Source: Anaerolineales bacterium UBA1136
GTDB lineage: Bacteria > Chloroflexota > Anaerolineae > Anaerolineales > UBA11657
DNA length: 8,104 nt
Assembly: GCA_002311455.1 (NCBI GenBank)
Contig: DCAJ01000047.1
Span: forward strand, 1-8,104
Reading direction: 5' to 3'
In this document: positions 1 to 7,100 of the stretch, in pieces
How positions within the stretch are numbered: position 1 is the first letter of the stretch
Layout of the letters: each line of letters opens with the position of its first letter
Position numbers and translations under genes: made by a program
Notes under the pieces: model-generated
Databases searched by the model: none
Seen by the model: only the letters and a program-made list of their open reading frames with translations
What the model was told of the DNA's origin: nothing

Positions 1-550
1 TGTTACCTGGCCTTACCAGACCCGGAGGAGGATTAGCATCATAACCGCGTAAGACTATATCTTCTCCAAAAAAGAAACCTAACCGAAACTCCGGCACAGT
101 ATCACGAGCAGGAGAAGCAGCACTGGAAAAGCTAATGGTTCGTACATCTGCGGAATAATCTCTATTTTGAATTGCATGAAATTCAGAATTCATCCACCAT
201 TCCATAGTACGAACTACATTCTTGTGATAGGCCCCTGTTTCCATCACCAGAATCATAGTTTGGTGCTGACGACCGAAATAGTCTACAGGGCTCCATGCAT
301 CTCTGTGTAACAAATCCACAGGATCGGTATTTGCATCTGGAAACTCTGTGTCGTTCTCAATCAACTCATTTGGATTTAACTCTAGTGTATACCACATAGA
401 ATCGCCCTTATAGTAATTTAACATGTGATCAAAGTAGGTCCGGTTATTAAGAAATATTACTGAGTCTGGCAGCGTAGTATTCTCAAGTGCTCCACGCATA
501 GCATGCAAAGCAGAATTGTTGCCCTGATATCTCTGGTCGAAATGCACACG
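1..550 (-). other. Extracytoplasmic C-terminal extension of the leftmost membrane protein
   Basis: This stretch encodes residues 505-687, after the last hydrophobic segment (about 484-504). It has no membrane-like segments and is polar, with aromatic patches such as MEWWMNSEF at 619-627. From about residue 664 (bases 1-73) the pattern G-E-D-I-V-L-R-G-Y-D followed by PPPGLVRPGN resembles the first strands of a beta-sandwich domain often found at the C-terminus of Chloroflexota GT39-like proteins, where it usually continues as PGD-x-L-x-x-x-L-Y-W. That resemblance is from memory of the family, not a search. The domain is cut by the window edge, so its size and function cannot be judged. Confidence 0.45.
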
Positions 551-2062
551 TCGTAATCCTAATAATGTCAATACTACAACACTAAGTAATATAAGTGATG
601 AGAAACAAGCTGCCAATAGTCTGCTAATCTCAAGACTAGCAACTTTGTACAAAAGCCAAACAATACTTACAACTGACATCATTAACAACATAGCCAATAT
701 CCAATCTGGTCCTTCCACGCTATGCTGTACCCAAGCAAAATCTGGTAAAGTACCTTCAATAATCATACGCCAGTGACCAATAATAGGCGAAAATAAGACT
801 GACCACAATCCAACTGTCCACGCCGCGCCTGGTATACCGGTATCTTCAAGAACAGCATAATAATCTAAAGGGTTAACCCACACAGCACCAATCTGTACTA
901 GAAATCCTAGAAGCGAAAGTAGACCGAGCGCGTACCACAATCTATTGCTACGTAGTGCACTCATACAGTTCTCCAGAGTAGGCACCACAGCCAGCATCAG
1001 GAAAGGGGTTACTGGAACAAGATAACGCGGACCCCAATTAGTACCGCCAAACCATATATCACCACGTACCAGGGCATAAACCATCACAAAAGCTATAAAC
1101 ATAAATAAAGGCCATATAACATCTAGTCTACGGACGTTTCTTGCCAAGAACGGAGACAAAAGTGCTAGTATCAGAACCGGAGAGTGCCAGAAAAATCCTT
1201 TACCTGGACTAAACAAGAATCCAGATATTCCAGTACCAGCACTATTTATGTTACTGAAAGCACCCGACAATTTCTCAAAAAGCTGAAAGCGAAACATACC
1301 TATTCCTAGAAGTTCTGTATAAACATACATTCCAGCAAATGCCATAGCCAGTAATATTGATACGATGAACGCAAGTTGCCAGCTTACAAACACAGATCTT
1401 GGTAAATGTGACCTTCCAATTAAAGGTATTAGAATCAACATCGGCAAACCCACTACACCTGATTCCTTGGACATTACACTTAGTACACCACTAGCAATAG
1501 CTAAGATTGTCCACCGATGCGGCCAGCTGTCCGAAGAATGTAGAGCAAGACGCCAGCGCAACAACCCGTAAGCTGCTAGCAACAATGTAAACCCAGCTGT
1601 AGATTCCCGAAAGTAATTCTTGCTGTACGGCCAGGCTATAGTAGTAAGACCGAACAGCAAAGCAGTTACTATAGCGATATTACGTCTATAACCCAACCAG
1701 CGGACATACAGGAATAGTAGCATACCTGTAGCAGCGGTAACTCCCATGTTGAGCAGCAGGACACTGTGTGCAACTCCTATCTCTGATATTCTGTCAGCAA
1801 ACAAGACCAACGGTATACTGAGCAAAGGTTGAACAGGCTCTACATAAGTGTGTCCAGGCCAATCGACATCAGCTGTCATGTTTCGCATTACACTGCCACG
1901 ACGAGCAAAACTTTCAGCAGTGTCAAACAAAAACAGTTCGTCCGTAGAAATAAAAGTCAACGAGGTAGTGAGCCAATACACCAAGTAAAGTATGCCAAAC
2001 ACTGCCCATCCAGCCGTATGATCTGAGTGTGACCAAGGCCTACTGGTGCGCGATTCAACCAT
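1..2062 (-). CDS. GT39-like (GT-C fold) membrane glycosyltransferase, C-terminus missing
   Basis: The reading frame stays open for 687 codons from an ATG at 2062 to the window edge, so the 3' end lies outside. The protein is a polytopic membrane protein with roughly 12 to 13 hydrophobic segments between residues 18 and 504. An acidic pair (D41, E42) sits in the first extracytoplasmic loop, the usual place of the catalytic acidic residue in GT-C enzymes that use polyprenyl-phosphate sugars. Also visible are FRES at 151-154, KES at 199-201 and a GPRYLVPVTPF stretch at 344-354, typical of GT39/ArnT-like proteins. Residues 505-687 are soluble and should be extracytoplasmic. The start overlaps the preceding gene by 8 bases (ATGGTTGA); only a weak GGAA lies 3 bases upstream, so translation is probably coupled. 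The frame is open upstream of this ATG, so a slightly earlier non-ATG start is possible. Substrate and acceptor are unknown; family assignment is by motif recognition only. Confidence 0.85.
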   Translation of the reverse strand, partial: MVESRTSRPWSHSDHTAGWAVFGILYLVYWLTTSLTFISTDELFLFDTAESFARRGSVMRNMTADVDWPGHTYVEPVQPLLSIPLVLFADRISEIGVAHSVLLLNMGVTAATGMLLFLYVRWLGYRRNIAIVTALLFGLTTIAWPYSKNYFRESTAGFTLLLAAYGLLRWRLALHSSDSWPHRWTILAIASGVLSVMSKESGVVGLPMLILIPLIGRSHLPRSVFVSWQLAFIVSILLAMAFAGMYVYTELLGIGMFRFQLFEKLSGAFSNINSAGTGISGFLFSPGKGFFWHSPVLILALLSPFLARNVRRLDVIWPLFMFIAFVMVYALVRGDIWFGGTNWGPRYLVPVTPFLMLAVVPTLENCMSALRSNRLWYALGLLSLLGFLVQIGAVWVNPLDYYAVLEDTGIPGAAWTVGLWSVLFSPIIGHWRMIIEGTLPDFAWVQHSVEGPDWILAMLLMMSVVSIVWLLYKVASLEISRLLAACFSSLILLSVVVLTLLGLRRVHFDQRYQGNNSALHAMRGALENTTLPDSVIFLNNRTYFDHMLNYYKGDSMWYTLELNPNELIENDTEFPDANTDPVDLLHRDAWSPVDYFGRQHQTMILVMETGAYHKNVVRTMEWWMNSEFHAIQNRDYSADVRTISFSSAASPARDTVPEFRLGFFFGEDIVLRGYDANPPPGLVRPGN

Positions 2063-3800
2063 GTATTCCAACGCCAAGTGGATGAGGTAGTATATTAATT
2101 CGGTTTCGGTTTAGCCAAATGCTATGTAATACCGCAGCAATTTGTCTGCTATCATGCAAATCTTTTACAGCATGCCACGGGCCATGCATATCCTGCGGAG
2201 CAATAGCGTGAGTTACTACATCAGTTATTCCCACCGCTTGCAAAGTTTCCAAAGCTTTTTCGGGATCTGAATGTATCAACACACGAGGACATTTTGCTCT
2301 CGTTAGCGCTCTGTAAACTTCGGGCAGTACTAGAGTGGGTATAATATTCTCGTGTAAATTTCCTCCAATGACAACCAGTTCTGTTTCCCTTATGTCACTT
2401 AGAACTTCGATACTAGCAGCTGCAGATTTATTGTCTCCCACTAATCCAGGTAGATTAACCAAAATTTCTCCACGCAATCGCAGGGCTGCGTTCATCAATG
2501 CTGCACGTTCGCGCAGACTATCTGTAAACTCAGTTTTGTTAGAATTGAGTATGCTACGAACAGAGCCAGGATGCTCTGCTATACAAATAGCGTAATCCTG
2601 TAGTCTACGTATTCCTACCTCATTCCATTTAGGATCTGTACTAACAGCTCTATTATCCTTAGTTACCGGAGTCAGAATCACCGAAACAGTCCTGGCAAGG
2701 ATAGTCACAGCCTCCAGAATGCTCAAGAATTCCTCACCACCACCTATTGCAGTTACCTTGATATCAGCGTCTAGACGATTCTCTCGAACACTATCCCATA
2801 GTAACTCCAATGCATATATCATAACAATGCTAAGAAGTACTGTTGCACCTGCTATTATCCAACTAACCATTGGAGATGCTATATATACAATTACAGCAGA
2901 CATAAGACCAAGGATTCCAGTAGCTATGTAAAGGGCTACAATAGTTCGACGATGGCTAAGACCTAATTTCACTAGACGATGAGAAGTATGATCTACTCCT
3001 CCCTGCCACCATAGCTTTCCCCTTCGAACTCTTGAAACAACAACTAAGACAGTGTCGAATAGCGGTACACCCAATACTAGAACTGGCACCATCCAAGTTT
3101 GAGAATGTGAAATATCTGGAAAAGTTAGCTTTATACCAAGAACTGCCAATGTTATCCCAAGCAACATTGACCCTGTGTCGCCCATGAAACTTACTGCTGG
3201 TTGATAGTTGTAGAAAAGGAATCCCAGACATGCACCCAATAAGGCCGAAGCCAAACTTGCAACTAATATCTGTCCATTTAGCACTGCTAACAGCAGAAAG
3301 GCGGCGGCTGCCACAGCAGAAGTTCCTGCCGCTAGTCCATCCATATTGTCCTGTAGATTTATCGCATTGATAACACACACCCCCCACAGCACAGTCAAAC
3401 CAATATTTAGCCATTCAGTATCAAATATATTGACACTGACACCACCAATTGCAACCACTAGCATAGCAATTATCTGACCAAATATTTTTCCACGAGGTCC
3501 TAGGTCTACCCGGTCATCTACAAGACCAACAATAGCAATCAAAGTGCCACCAATCATTATTACTGCCAACTCGCGATACTCACGGCCACCACCAAAAATC
3601 AAGAGGCTACCGATGATAGCTGCCCAGATAGCTATGCCACCAAGAACTGGAACAGGTGCGATATGAAATTTGTGGGGACCAGGTTTGTCAACCAGTCGCA
3701 ATCTACGAGCTGCCATCAGGGTAAGAGGAGTTGCCACAAAGGCGATTAATCCGGCGACCAAGGCAATAAGAGAATAGCGCACTATAGTTTCAGACCACAT
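2055..3800 (-). CDS. WecA/TagO-family polyprenyl-phosphate HexNAc-1-phosphate transferase fused to a YvcK/CofD-like domain
   Basis: 581 residues. Residues 1-330 are an MraY/WecA-family integral membrane enzyme with about 11 hydrophobic segments; this family transfers a sugar-1-phosphate, usually GlcNAc-1-P from UDP-GlcNAc, to undecaprenyl phosphate and so starts a lipid-linked glycan. Family motifs are in order: PHKFHIAPVPVLGG (42-55), the acidic pair D95-D96 in VGLVDDRVDLG, NLQDNMDGLAAG (148-159; D151 and D154), SFMGDTGSMLLG (204-215; D208), and the cytoplasmic loop GGVDHTSHRL (267-276), which points to WecA/TagO rather than MraY. Family members usually end soon after the last membrane segment, at about 320-360 residues; this one continues for some 240 more (separate entry). 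With 11 segments the C-terminus should be cytoplasmic, as in WecA. The ATG is chosen because AAGGA lies 8 bases upstream and the N-terminus fits the family. The gene overlaps the upstream GT4 by 11 bases. The exact sugar substrate is inferred. Confidence 0.93.
   Translation of the reverse strand: MWSETIVRYSLIALVAGLIAFVATPLTLMAARRLRLVDKPGPHKFHIAPVPVLGGIAIWAAIIGSLLIFGGGREYRELAVIMIGGTLIAIVGLVDDRVDLGPRGKIFGQIIAMLVVAIGGVSVNIFDTEWLNIGLTVLWGVCVINAINLQDNMDGLAAGTSAVAAAAFLLLAVLNGQILVASLASALLGACLGFLFYNYQPAVSFMGDTGSMLLGITLAVLGIKLTFPDISHSQTWMVPVLVLGVPLFDTVLVVVSRVRRGKLWWQGGVDHTSHRLVKLGLSHRRTIVALYIATGILGLMSAVIVYIASPMVSWIIAGATVLLSIVMIYALELLWDSVRENRLDADIKVTAIGGGEEFLSILEAVTILARTVSVILTPVTKDNRAVSTDPKWNEVGIRRLQDYAICIAEHPGSVRSILNSNKTEFTDSLRERAALMNAALRLRGEILVNLPGLVGDNKSAAASIEVLSDIRETELVVIGGNLHENIIPTLVLPEVYRALTRAKCPRVLIHSDPEKALETLQAVGITDVVTHAIAPQDMHGPWHAVKDLHDSRQIAAVLHSIWLNRNRINILPHPLGVGIHG
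2112..2765 (-). other. Degenerate YvcK/CofD-like domain fused to the C-terminus of the WecA-like enzyme
   Basis: Codons for residues 346-563 of the transferase. Features matching the YvcK/CofD fold by eye: a first strand and glycine loop VTAIGGGEEFLSIL (349-362; YvcK has GGGTG then S-V-L-L); a second strand VSVILTPVT (372-380; YvcK VTAIVTVAD); LRLRGEILVN (440-449; YvcK LNVRGKVLP); RETELVVIGGNL (471-482) then ENIIPTLVLPEV (484-495), matching YvcK READLIIIGPGSL then TSILPNLLVP; and a closing LHDSRQIAAVL (548-558), like the HD-x4-A-x2-L ending of YvcK. The DDGGSSG, PPGDIRN and GHSLGNL motifs are absent, and the domain is about 220 residues against about 310. It lies right after the last membrane segment and should be cytoplasmic. 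YvcK of Bacillus binds UDP-GlcNAc; whether this copy still binds a nucleotide sugar is unknown. Confidence 0.65.
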
Positions 3801-4953
3801 ATCCTATATCCTTTAGTAATTTACTATAAAAATTGACCGTTCGAGTAATCATACTTTCCAGATTATGATGCTTCAGAACATGATTTTGCGCAGCATCTAG
3901 CATTGAATCAGGAGCTTTTAGAGCACAAACAATACCATCAACTAGAGAGTGCACATCATCCCCAGGAACTAGGTAGCCAGTTGCTTCTGACTTGATTATG
4001 TCAGGCACACCACCGACTGAGGTAGCTACGACCGGAACCCTAGCAGCCATCGCTTCGATGATCGCAAATGGGGTACCTTCATTAATTGACGTGTTCACTA
4101 GTACGTCCAAATCCGCATAGATTTTATCTAAATCACGACGCCATCCTGTAAAAATAACTGAATCTCCTATGCCGAGTTCTCTAGATAGTTTGTGTAATTC
4201 AGTCGCTAATTTACCACTCCCAACAATTACAAAACGGCCGTTAAAATCGGACTGTAACATTAGGTGAGCAGCCATAAGGAAATAATGATGGTTTTTTATG
4301 GGTACTAATCTACCTACATTTCCAATTAGTGGTACATCTGATTCTATATCCAACTCCCTGCGGAATTGCCCACGTTTTATTGAACAATTTTTGTATTCAG
4401 TCAAATCTAAACCCAATGGCAATACATGAATCTTCTCAGGTGGAGCAATATTGTATTGAAGCAACTCGTTCCTTACGGTCTCGCTCACAGTGAGTATGAC
4501 CGTGGATAACCGAGCCAATATTCTTTCAATAATAATAACGATTGTAGATATACCTGGTCCCCAATATCCACTAAATACATGGCCATGGAAAGTATGTACA
4601 ATAATTGGCACCCTGGCTAGCTTAGCAGCTATACGACCCAAAGCTCCTGCCTTAGCTGTATGTGTGTGAACTATACTAGGAGAAGTTGACCGCATTAACC
4701 TCCAAAGCCTGCTGCAAACATATAAATCGTTCCATGGTGACAACCTGGCGCCAAGATTCTGGTAAAGATGAAAGCTTAGTCCATACTCTTTTGCTAAATC
4801 AGTCATATCTCCCTCACTGCCTGCCTGTCGTCCAGCTACCAGTGTGATTTCAAAACCATTCTGAATTAACCCAGACGATAACTGAGCCACGTGTAATGCC
4901 GGACCACCAATATTCATGCGTGCAATAATATGTAAAACGCCTGATTTGGTCAT
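3790..4953 (-). CDS. GT4-family (GT-B fold) glycosyltransferase
   Basis: 387 residues, the normal size for a soluble retaining GT4 enzyme that adds a sugar from an NDP-sugar donor to a lipid-linked acceptor on the cytoplasmic face. The N-terminal Rossmann half has the acceptor-side glycine motif NIGGPALHV (14-22), HTHTAKAGALGR (96-107) and FHGHVFSGY (122-130), a stretch typical of GT4 enzymes found beside WecA-type transferases. The C-terminal donor half has R215 and K220 in GNVGRLVPIKNHHYF, for the donor diphosphate, and the EX7E motif E292 to E300 in NEGTPFAIIEAMAARVPVV. No membrane segment is evident; association with the membrane would be peripheral. The ATG lies 3 bases after the stop of the epimerase, with no convincing Shine-Dalgarno sequence, so coupled reinitiation is likely. 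Its end overlaps the WecA-like gene by 11 bases, consistent with joint action. The sugar transferred cannot be read from sequence. Confidence 0.93.
   Translation of the reverse strand: MTKSGVLHIIARMNIGGPALHVAQLSSGLIQNGFEITLVAGRQAGSEGDMTDLAKEYGLSFHLYQNLGARLSPWNDLYVCSRLWRLMRSTSPSIVHTHTAKAGALGRIAAKLARVPIIVHTFHGHVFSGYWGPGISTIVIIIERILARLSTVILTVSETVRNELLQYNIAPPEKIHVLPLGLDLTEYKNCSIKRGQFRRELDIESDVPLIGNVGRLVPIKNHHYFLMAAHLMLQSDFNGRFVIVGSGKLATELHKLSRELGIGDSVIFTGWRRDLDKIYADLDVLVNTSINEGTPFAIIEAMAARVPVVATSVGGVPDIIKSEATGYLVPGDDVHSLVDGIVCALKAPDSMLDAAQNHVLKHHNLESMITRTVNFYSKLLKDIGYVV
3809..3813 (-). promoter_or_regulatory. Shine-Dalgarno AAGGA of the WecA-like fusion gene
   Basis: AAGGA on the minus strand, 8 bases before the ATG at 3800 and inside the coding end of the upstream GT4. 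It is the best-spaced ribosome binding site in the window and supports this start. A second AGGA (3802-3805) is only one base from the ATG and too close to serve. Confidence 0.6.
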
Positions 4954-4956
4954 ATG

Positions 4957-5910
4957 TCACTTGGGTGTCTTATTGTCATTCAAGCTCCGGTACCAATCTA
5001 TAGTATTTTGAAGGCCGTCCACCACGCTTATCTCAGCCTTAAACTGGAGAATATTGAGTGCTTTACTAACATCGGCATAAGAATGTCTTATGTCGCCAGG
5101 TCTAGCTTCCGCATAATCTGGATTAATATTGACACCTATTAACTTGTGTAACATTTTTACTAGATCATTAAGACTACTGCCTGATCCCATAGCTATATTA
5201 AATATCTGACCTGGTGCTTCCGGATGATCAAGGGCATGTATGTTAGCATTCACAATATTGCCAACGTAAGTAAAGTCACGAGTCTGTTCACCATCACCAT
5301 ATATCTTTGGAGCATTTCCTTTCAATAGAGCAGTAATAAAACGTGGGATCACAGCCGCATATTCTGATTCTGGATCTTGTCTTGGTCCAAACACGTTGAA
5401 ATAACGGAGTGCCACTACCTCAAAACCATAGACAGTATAAAACGCCATGCAATACTGCTCGGAAGCTAGTTTGCTTACTCCATATGGTGACAAAGGTACA
5501 GATAACATATCTTCTGTTTTAGGGCCCCTATCACGAGCTTCCCCATAAATAGATGATGAACTTGCATACGTCATGCGTAGCACTCCGGCGTCCCGTGCTG
5601 CAACTAAAAGATTCAACGTAGCAATAACACCCGATTGATTATTTCCAATAGGGTCTACCACCGAGCGAGGCACACTAGGAATAGCTGCCTGATGGATAAC
5701 GTAATCTACGTCATCTACCACCTTGTGCGCATAATCTAATTCTGCCAGATCACCTTTAACTATTTCTATGGAGTCCTGCACGTCAGCAAGGTTGTGTATC
5801 CGACCTGTAGAAAAATTGTCGGCCACACGCACATCTTGCCCTTGATCTATAAGAGCAGACACTATACTAGATCCTATGAATCCGGCTCCACCAGTTACAA
5901 GATATTTCAA
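4957..5910 (-). CDS. GalE/WbpP-type UDP-hexose(NAc) 4-epimerase (extended SDR)
   Basis: 317 residues, usual length for extended SDR sugar-nucleotide epimerases, which invert C4 of a UDP-sugar through an NAD-bound keto intermediate in the cytoplasm. The NAD-binding GGAGFIG lies at 7-13 with D31 ending the second strand. Catalytic residues are in the serine run at 117-120 and in Y143-x3-K147 (SPYGVSK). The SVPRSVVDP stretch (79-87) and YGDGEQTRDFTYV (204-216) are typical of the WbpP/GalE branch. Residue S277 in GDIRHSYAD aligns with the gatekeeper Y299 of E. coli GalE; a small residue there is associated with use of N-acetylated sugars, as in WbpP, so UDP-GlcNAc to UDP-GalNAc is the preferred guess. 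A TTG start is chosen because the protein then begins MKYLVTGGAGFIG as in the family. The gene starts 2 bases after the GT4 stop and ends 3 bases before the next GT4. A dehydratase or C5-epimerase role is less likely. Confidence 0.92.
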   Translation of the reverse strand: MKYLVTGGAGFIGSSIVSALIDQGQDVRVADNFSTGRIHNLADVQDSIEIVKGDLAELDYAHKVVDDVDYVIHQAAIPSVPRSVVDPIGNNQSGVIATLNLLVAARDAGVLRMTYASSSSIYGEARDRGPKTEDMLSVPLSPYGVSKLASEQYCMAFYTVYGFEVVALRYFNVFGPRQDPESEYAAVIPRFITALLKGNAPKIYGDGEQTRDFTYVGNIVNANIHALDHPEAPGQIFNIAMGSGSSLNDLVKMLHKLIGVNINPDYAEARPGDIRHSYADVSKALNILQFKAEISVVDGLQNTIDWYRSLNDNKTPK

Positions 5911-5927
5911 CTTTACACCGTATCCTT
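5908..5927 (-). promoter_or_regulatory. TTG start region of the epimerase gene
   Basis: The epimerase begins with TTG at 5910-5908. GGTG (5919-5916) lies 5 bases upstream and AAGGA (5927-5923) 12 bases upstream; neither is ideal. No in-frame ATG lies between the upstream stop (5915-5913) and the NAD-binding loop, and the loop needs the preceding strand KYLV, so TTG is the only start that preserves the family N-terminus. Confidence 0.55.
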
Positions 5928-7100
5928 ATTTATACCATTGTGCGTAGAAAGTACATCATGTCTGGAATTAGCAACCTTGGCACATACAATTTGTGTGAGT
6001 ATCAGGTTATATATCTTCTCAGTATCAAAGATCATTTTTGGCACTGAGAACGTATTCTGCACTCGCAATTTCCCTCTTTGACCACACTCTAACATTTTGT
6101 AGGGTGACCTTAGTGCAGCAAGTATACTGCCAGCAAGCGCATCACTATCTCTAGATTTTACTAGCCAACCAGTTTCACCGTCCAGCACCACTTCTGGAAT
6201 TCCTCCTACCTCAGTTGCAACAATAGCTAGAGAAAAAGACATAGCTTCTAATAACGATAAACCAAAACCTTCCCATTCTGAAGCTAGCACAAACAAGTCT
6301 GCACTCGGTAAAATGTCCATCACATCTGTACGCCAGCCAGCAAACCTGACGTTTTGAGCAAGATCTAGATTGAGCATAGTATCTTCTAGATGTGCGCGCA
6401 AAGGACCATCTCCTAATAACAACAATGATGCCTCAGGTAATTGATCGACAACCGATCTGAAAGCTTGAAGTAACCATTTGTGACCCTTCTGCTCGGTAAG
6501 ACGGGCCGCACATACTAATAAGGGGCCTTTAGACAGTCCAAATTCGGCACGTGCATCAATTGTCTGTCTATTATGTTCATCAACTGTCAAACCATAATAC
6601 ACAGTGTCCACAACAGAAACTGGTACTTTCTCGGTCTTAACCGTAAAAGTTCGCACTCTTTCAGATATAGCTATAAAACGGTTGGTATATTTGTTTATTA
6701 TTCTGAGAACAACTGATAGTGGCCATCGAGCACGAAAAGGATCGTCATTGTGACGTGACGATATTACCGCTGGCACACCTGCCATCCGTGCAGCTATCGT
6801 GCCATAAAGATCAGCGTGAAGTAGATGTGTGTGGACTATTGATGGAGCTAAATCACGTAATCGACATGCTAACCTAATAACCAAATACAGGTCGGCATGC
6901 CGGTTGATAATCATTCGTTCAGTTTTCACACCAGCCTGCTGCAATGTAAGAAAAAGTTGATCTACAGGTTTTTTTGGTTCAGTAAGCACAATGACATAAA
7001 TATCAAAGCTTTCGCTATCTAGCTCTGGCAACATAGTAATTAAATGCCGTTCTGCCCCAGATATTCCTGTAGCCTTGATAATATGTGTAATACGATTCAC
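5913..7100 (-). CDS. GT4-family (GT-B fold) glycosyltransferase
   Basis: 395 residues, a soluble retaining glycosyltransferase of the GT4 group. The N-terminal half shows a glycine turn TGISGAERHL (11-20), HTHLLHADLYG (90-100) and SSRHNDD (114-120). The donor-binding half has R200 and K205 in AARLTEQKGHKWL and the EX7E motif E277 to E285 in EWEGFGLSLLEAM, followed by VATEVGGIPE (294-303). The core motifs are intact, so it should be active. About 25 residues after the last helix (370-395) are polar and probably disordered. The start is GTG at 7098-7100, overlapping the upstream TGA as GTGA; a TGAGGT box lies about 10 bases upstream, and the N-terminus MNRITHIIKATG fits the family. It differs from the other GT4 in the locus in its acceptor-side motifs, so the two probably add different sugars or make different linkages. 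Donor and acceptor are unknown. Confidence 0.93.
   Translation of the reverse strand: MNRITHIIKATGISGAERHLITMLPELDSESFDIYVIVLTEPKKPVDQLFLTLQQAGVKTERMIINRHADLYLVIRLACRLRDLAPSIVHTHLLHADLYGTIAARMAGVPAVISSRHNDDPFRARWPLSVVLRIINKYTNRFIAISERVRTFTVKTEKVPVSVVDTVYYGLTVDEHNRQTIDARAEFGLSKGPLLVCAARLTEQKGHKWLLQAFRSVVDQLPEASLLLLGDGPLRAHLEDTMLNLDLAQNVRFAGWRTDVMDILPSADLFVLASEWEGFGLSLLEAMSFSLAIVATEVGGIPEVVLDGETGWLVKSRDSDALAGSILAALRSPYKMLECGQRGKLRVQNTFSVPKMIFDTEKIYNLILTQIVCAKVANSRHDVLSTHNGINKDTV

Noticed and set aside
1365..2026. Plus-strand short open frames of about 65-68 codons at the left side
   Set aside because: They lie antisense to the 687-codon membrane protein, which reads through without a stop; their translations have no recognisable domain.
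1..2050. Left quarter as a gene-free region
   Set aside because: No complete start-to-stop gene lies there, but reading the minus strand from 2062 gives an open frame to the edge with clear membrane protein character.
2055..2800. The YvcK-like part as a separate gene
   Set aside because: No stop codon, ribosome binding site or frame change separates it from the membrane part; the last membrane segment runs straight into the domain in one frame.
2956..3414. 152-codon minus-strand open frame inside the WecA-like gene
   Set aside because: It lies in another frame of the same strand wholly within the transferase motifs (DNMDG, GDTGS), is rich in Cys and Ser, and resembles no family; it is a shadow of the real gene.
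5794..6081. 95-codon plus-strand open frame across the epimerase/GT4 junction
   Set aside because: It is antisense to two well-supported genes, with a low-complexity translation and no good ribosome binding site.
6969..6975. Run of seven A (minus strand) in the GT4 gene as a possible phase-variation tract
   Set aside because: It encodes a plain EPKKPVDQ stretch in an intact frame, and seven bases is short for a slippage switch. No other tract of note occurs in the locus.
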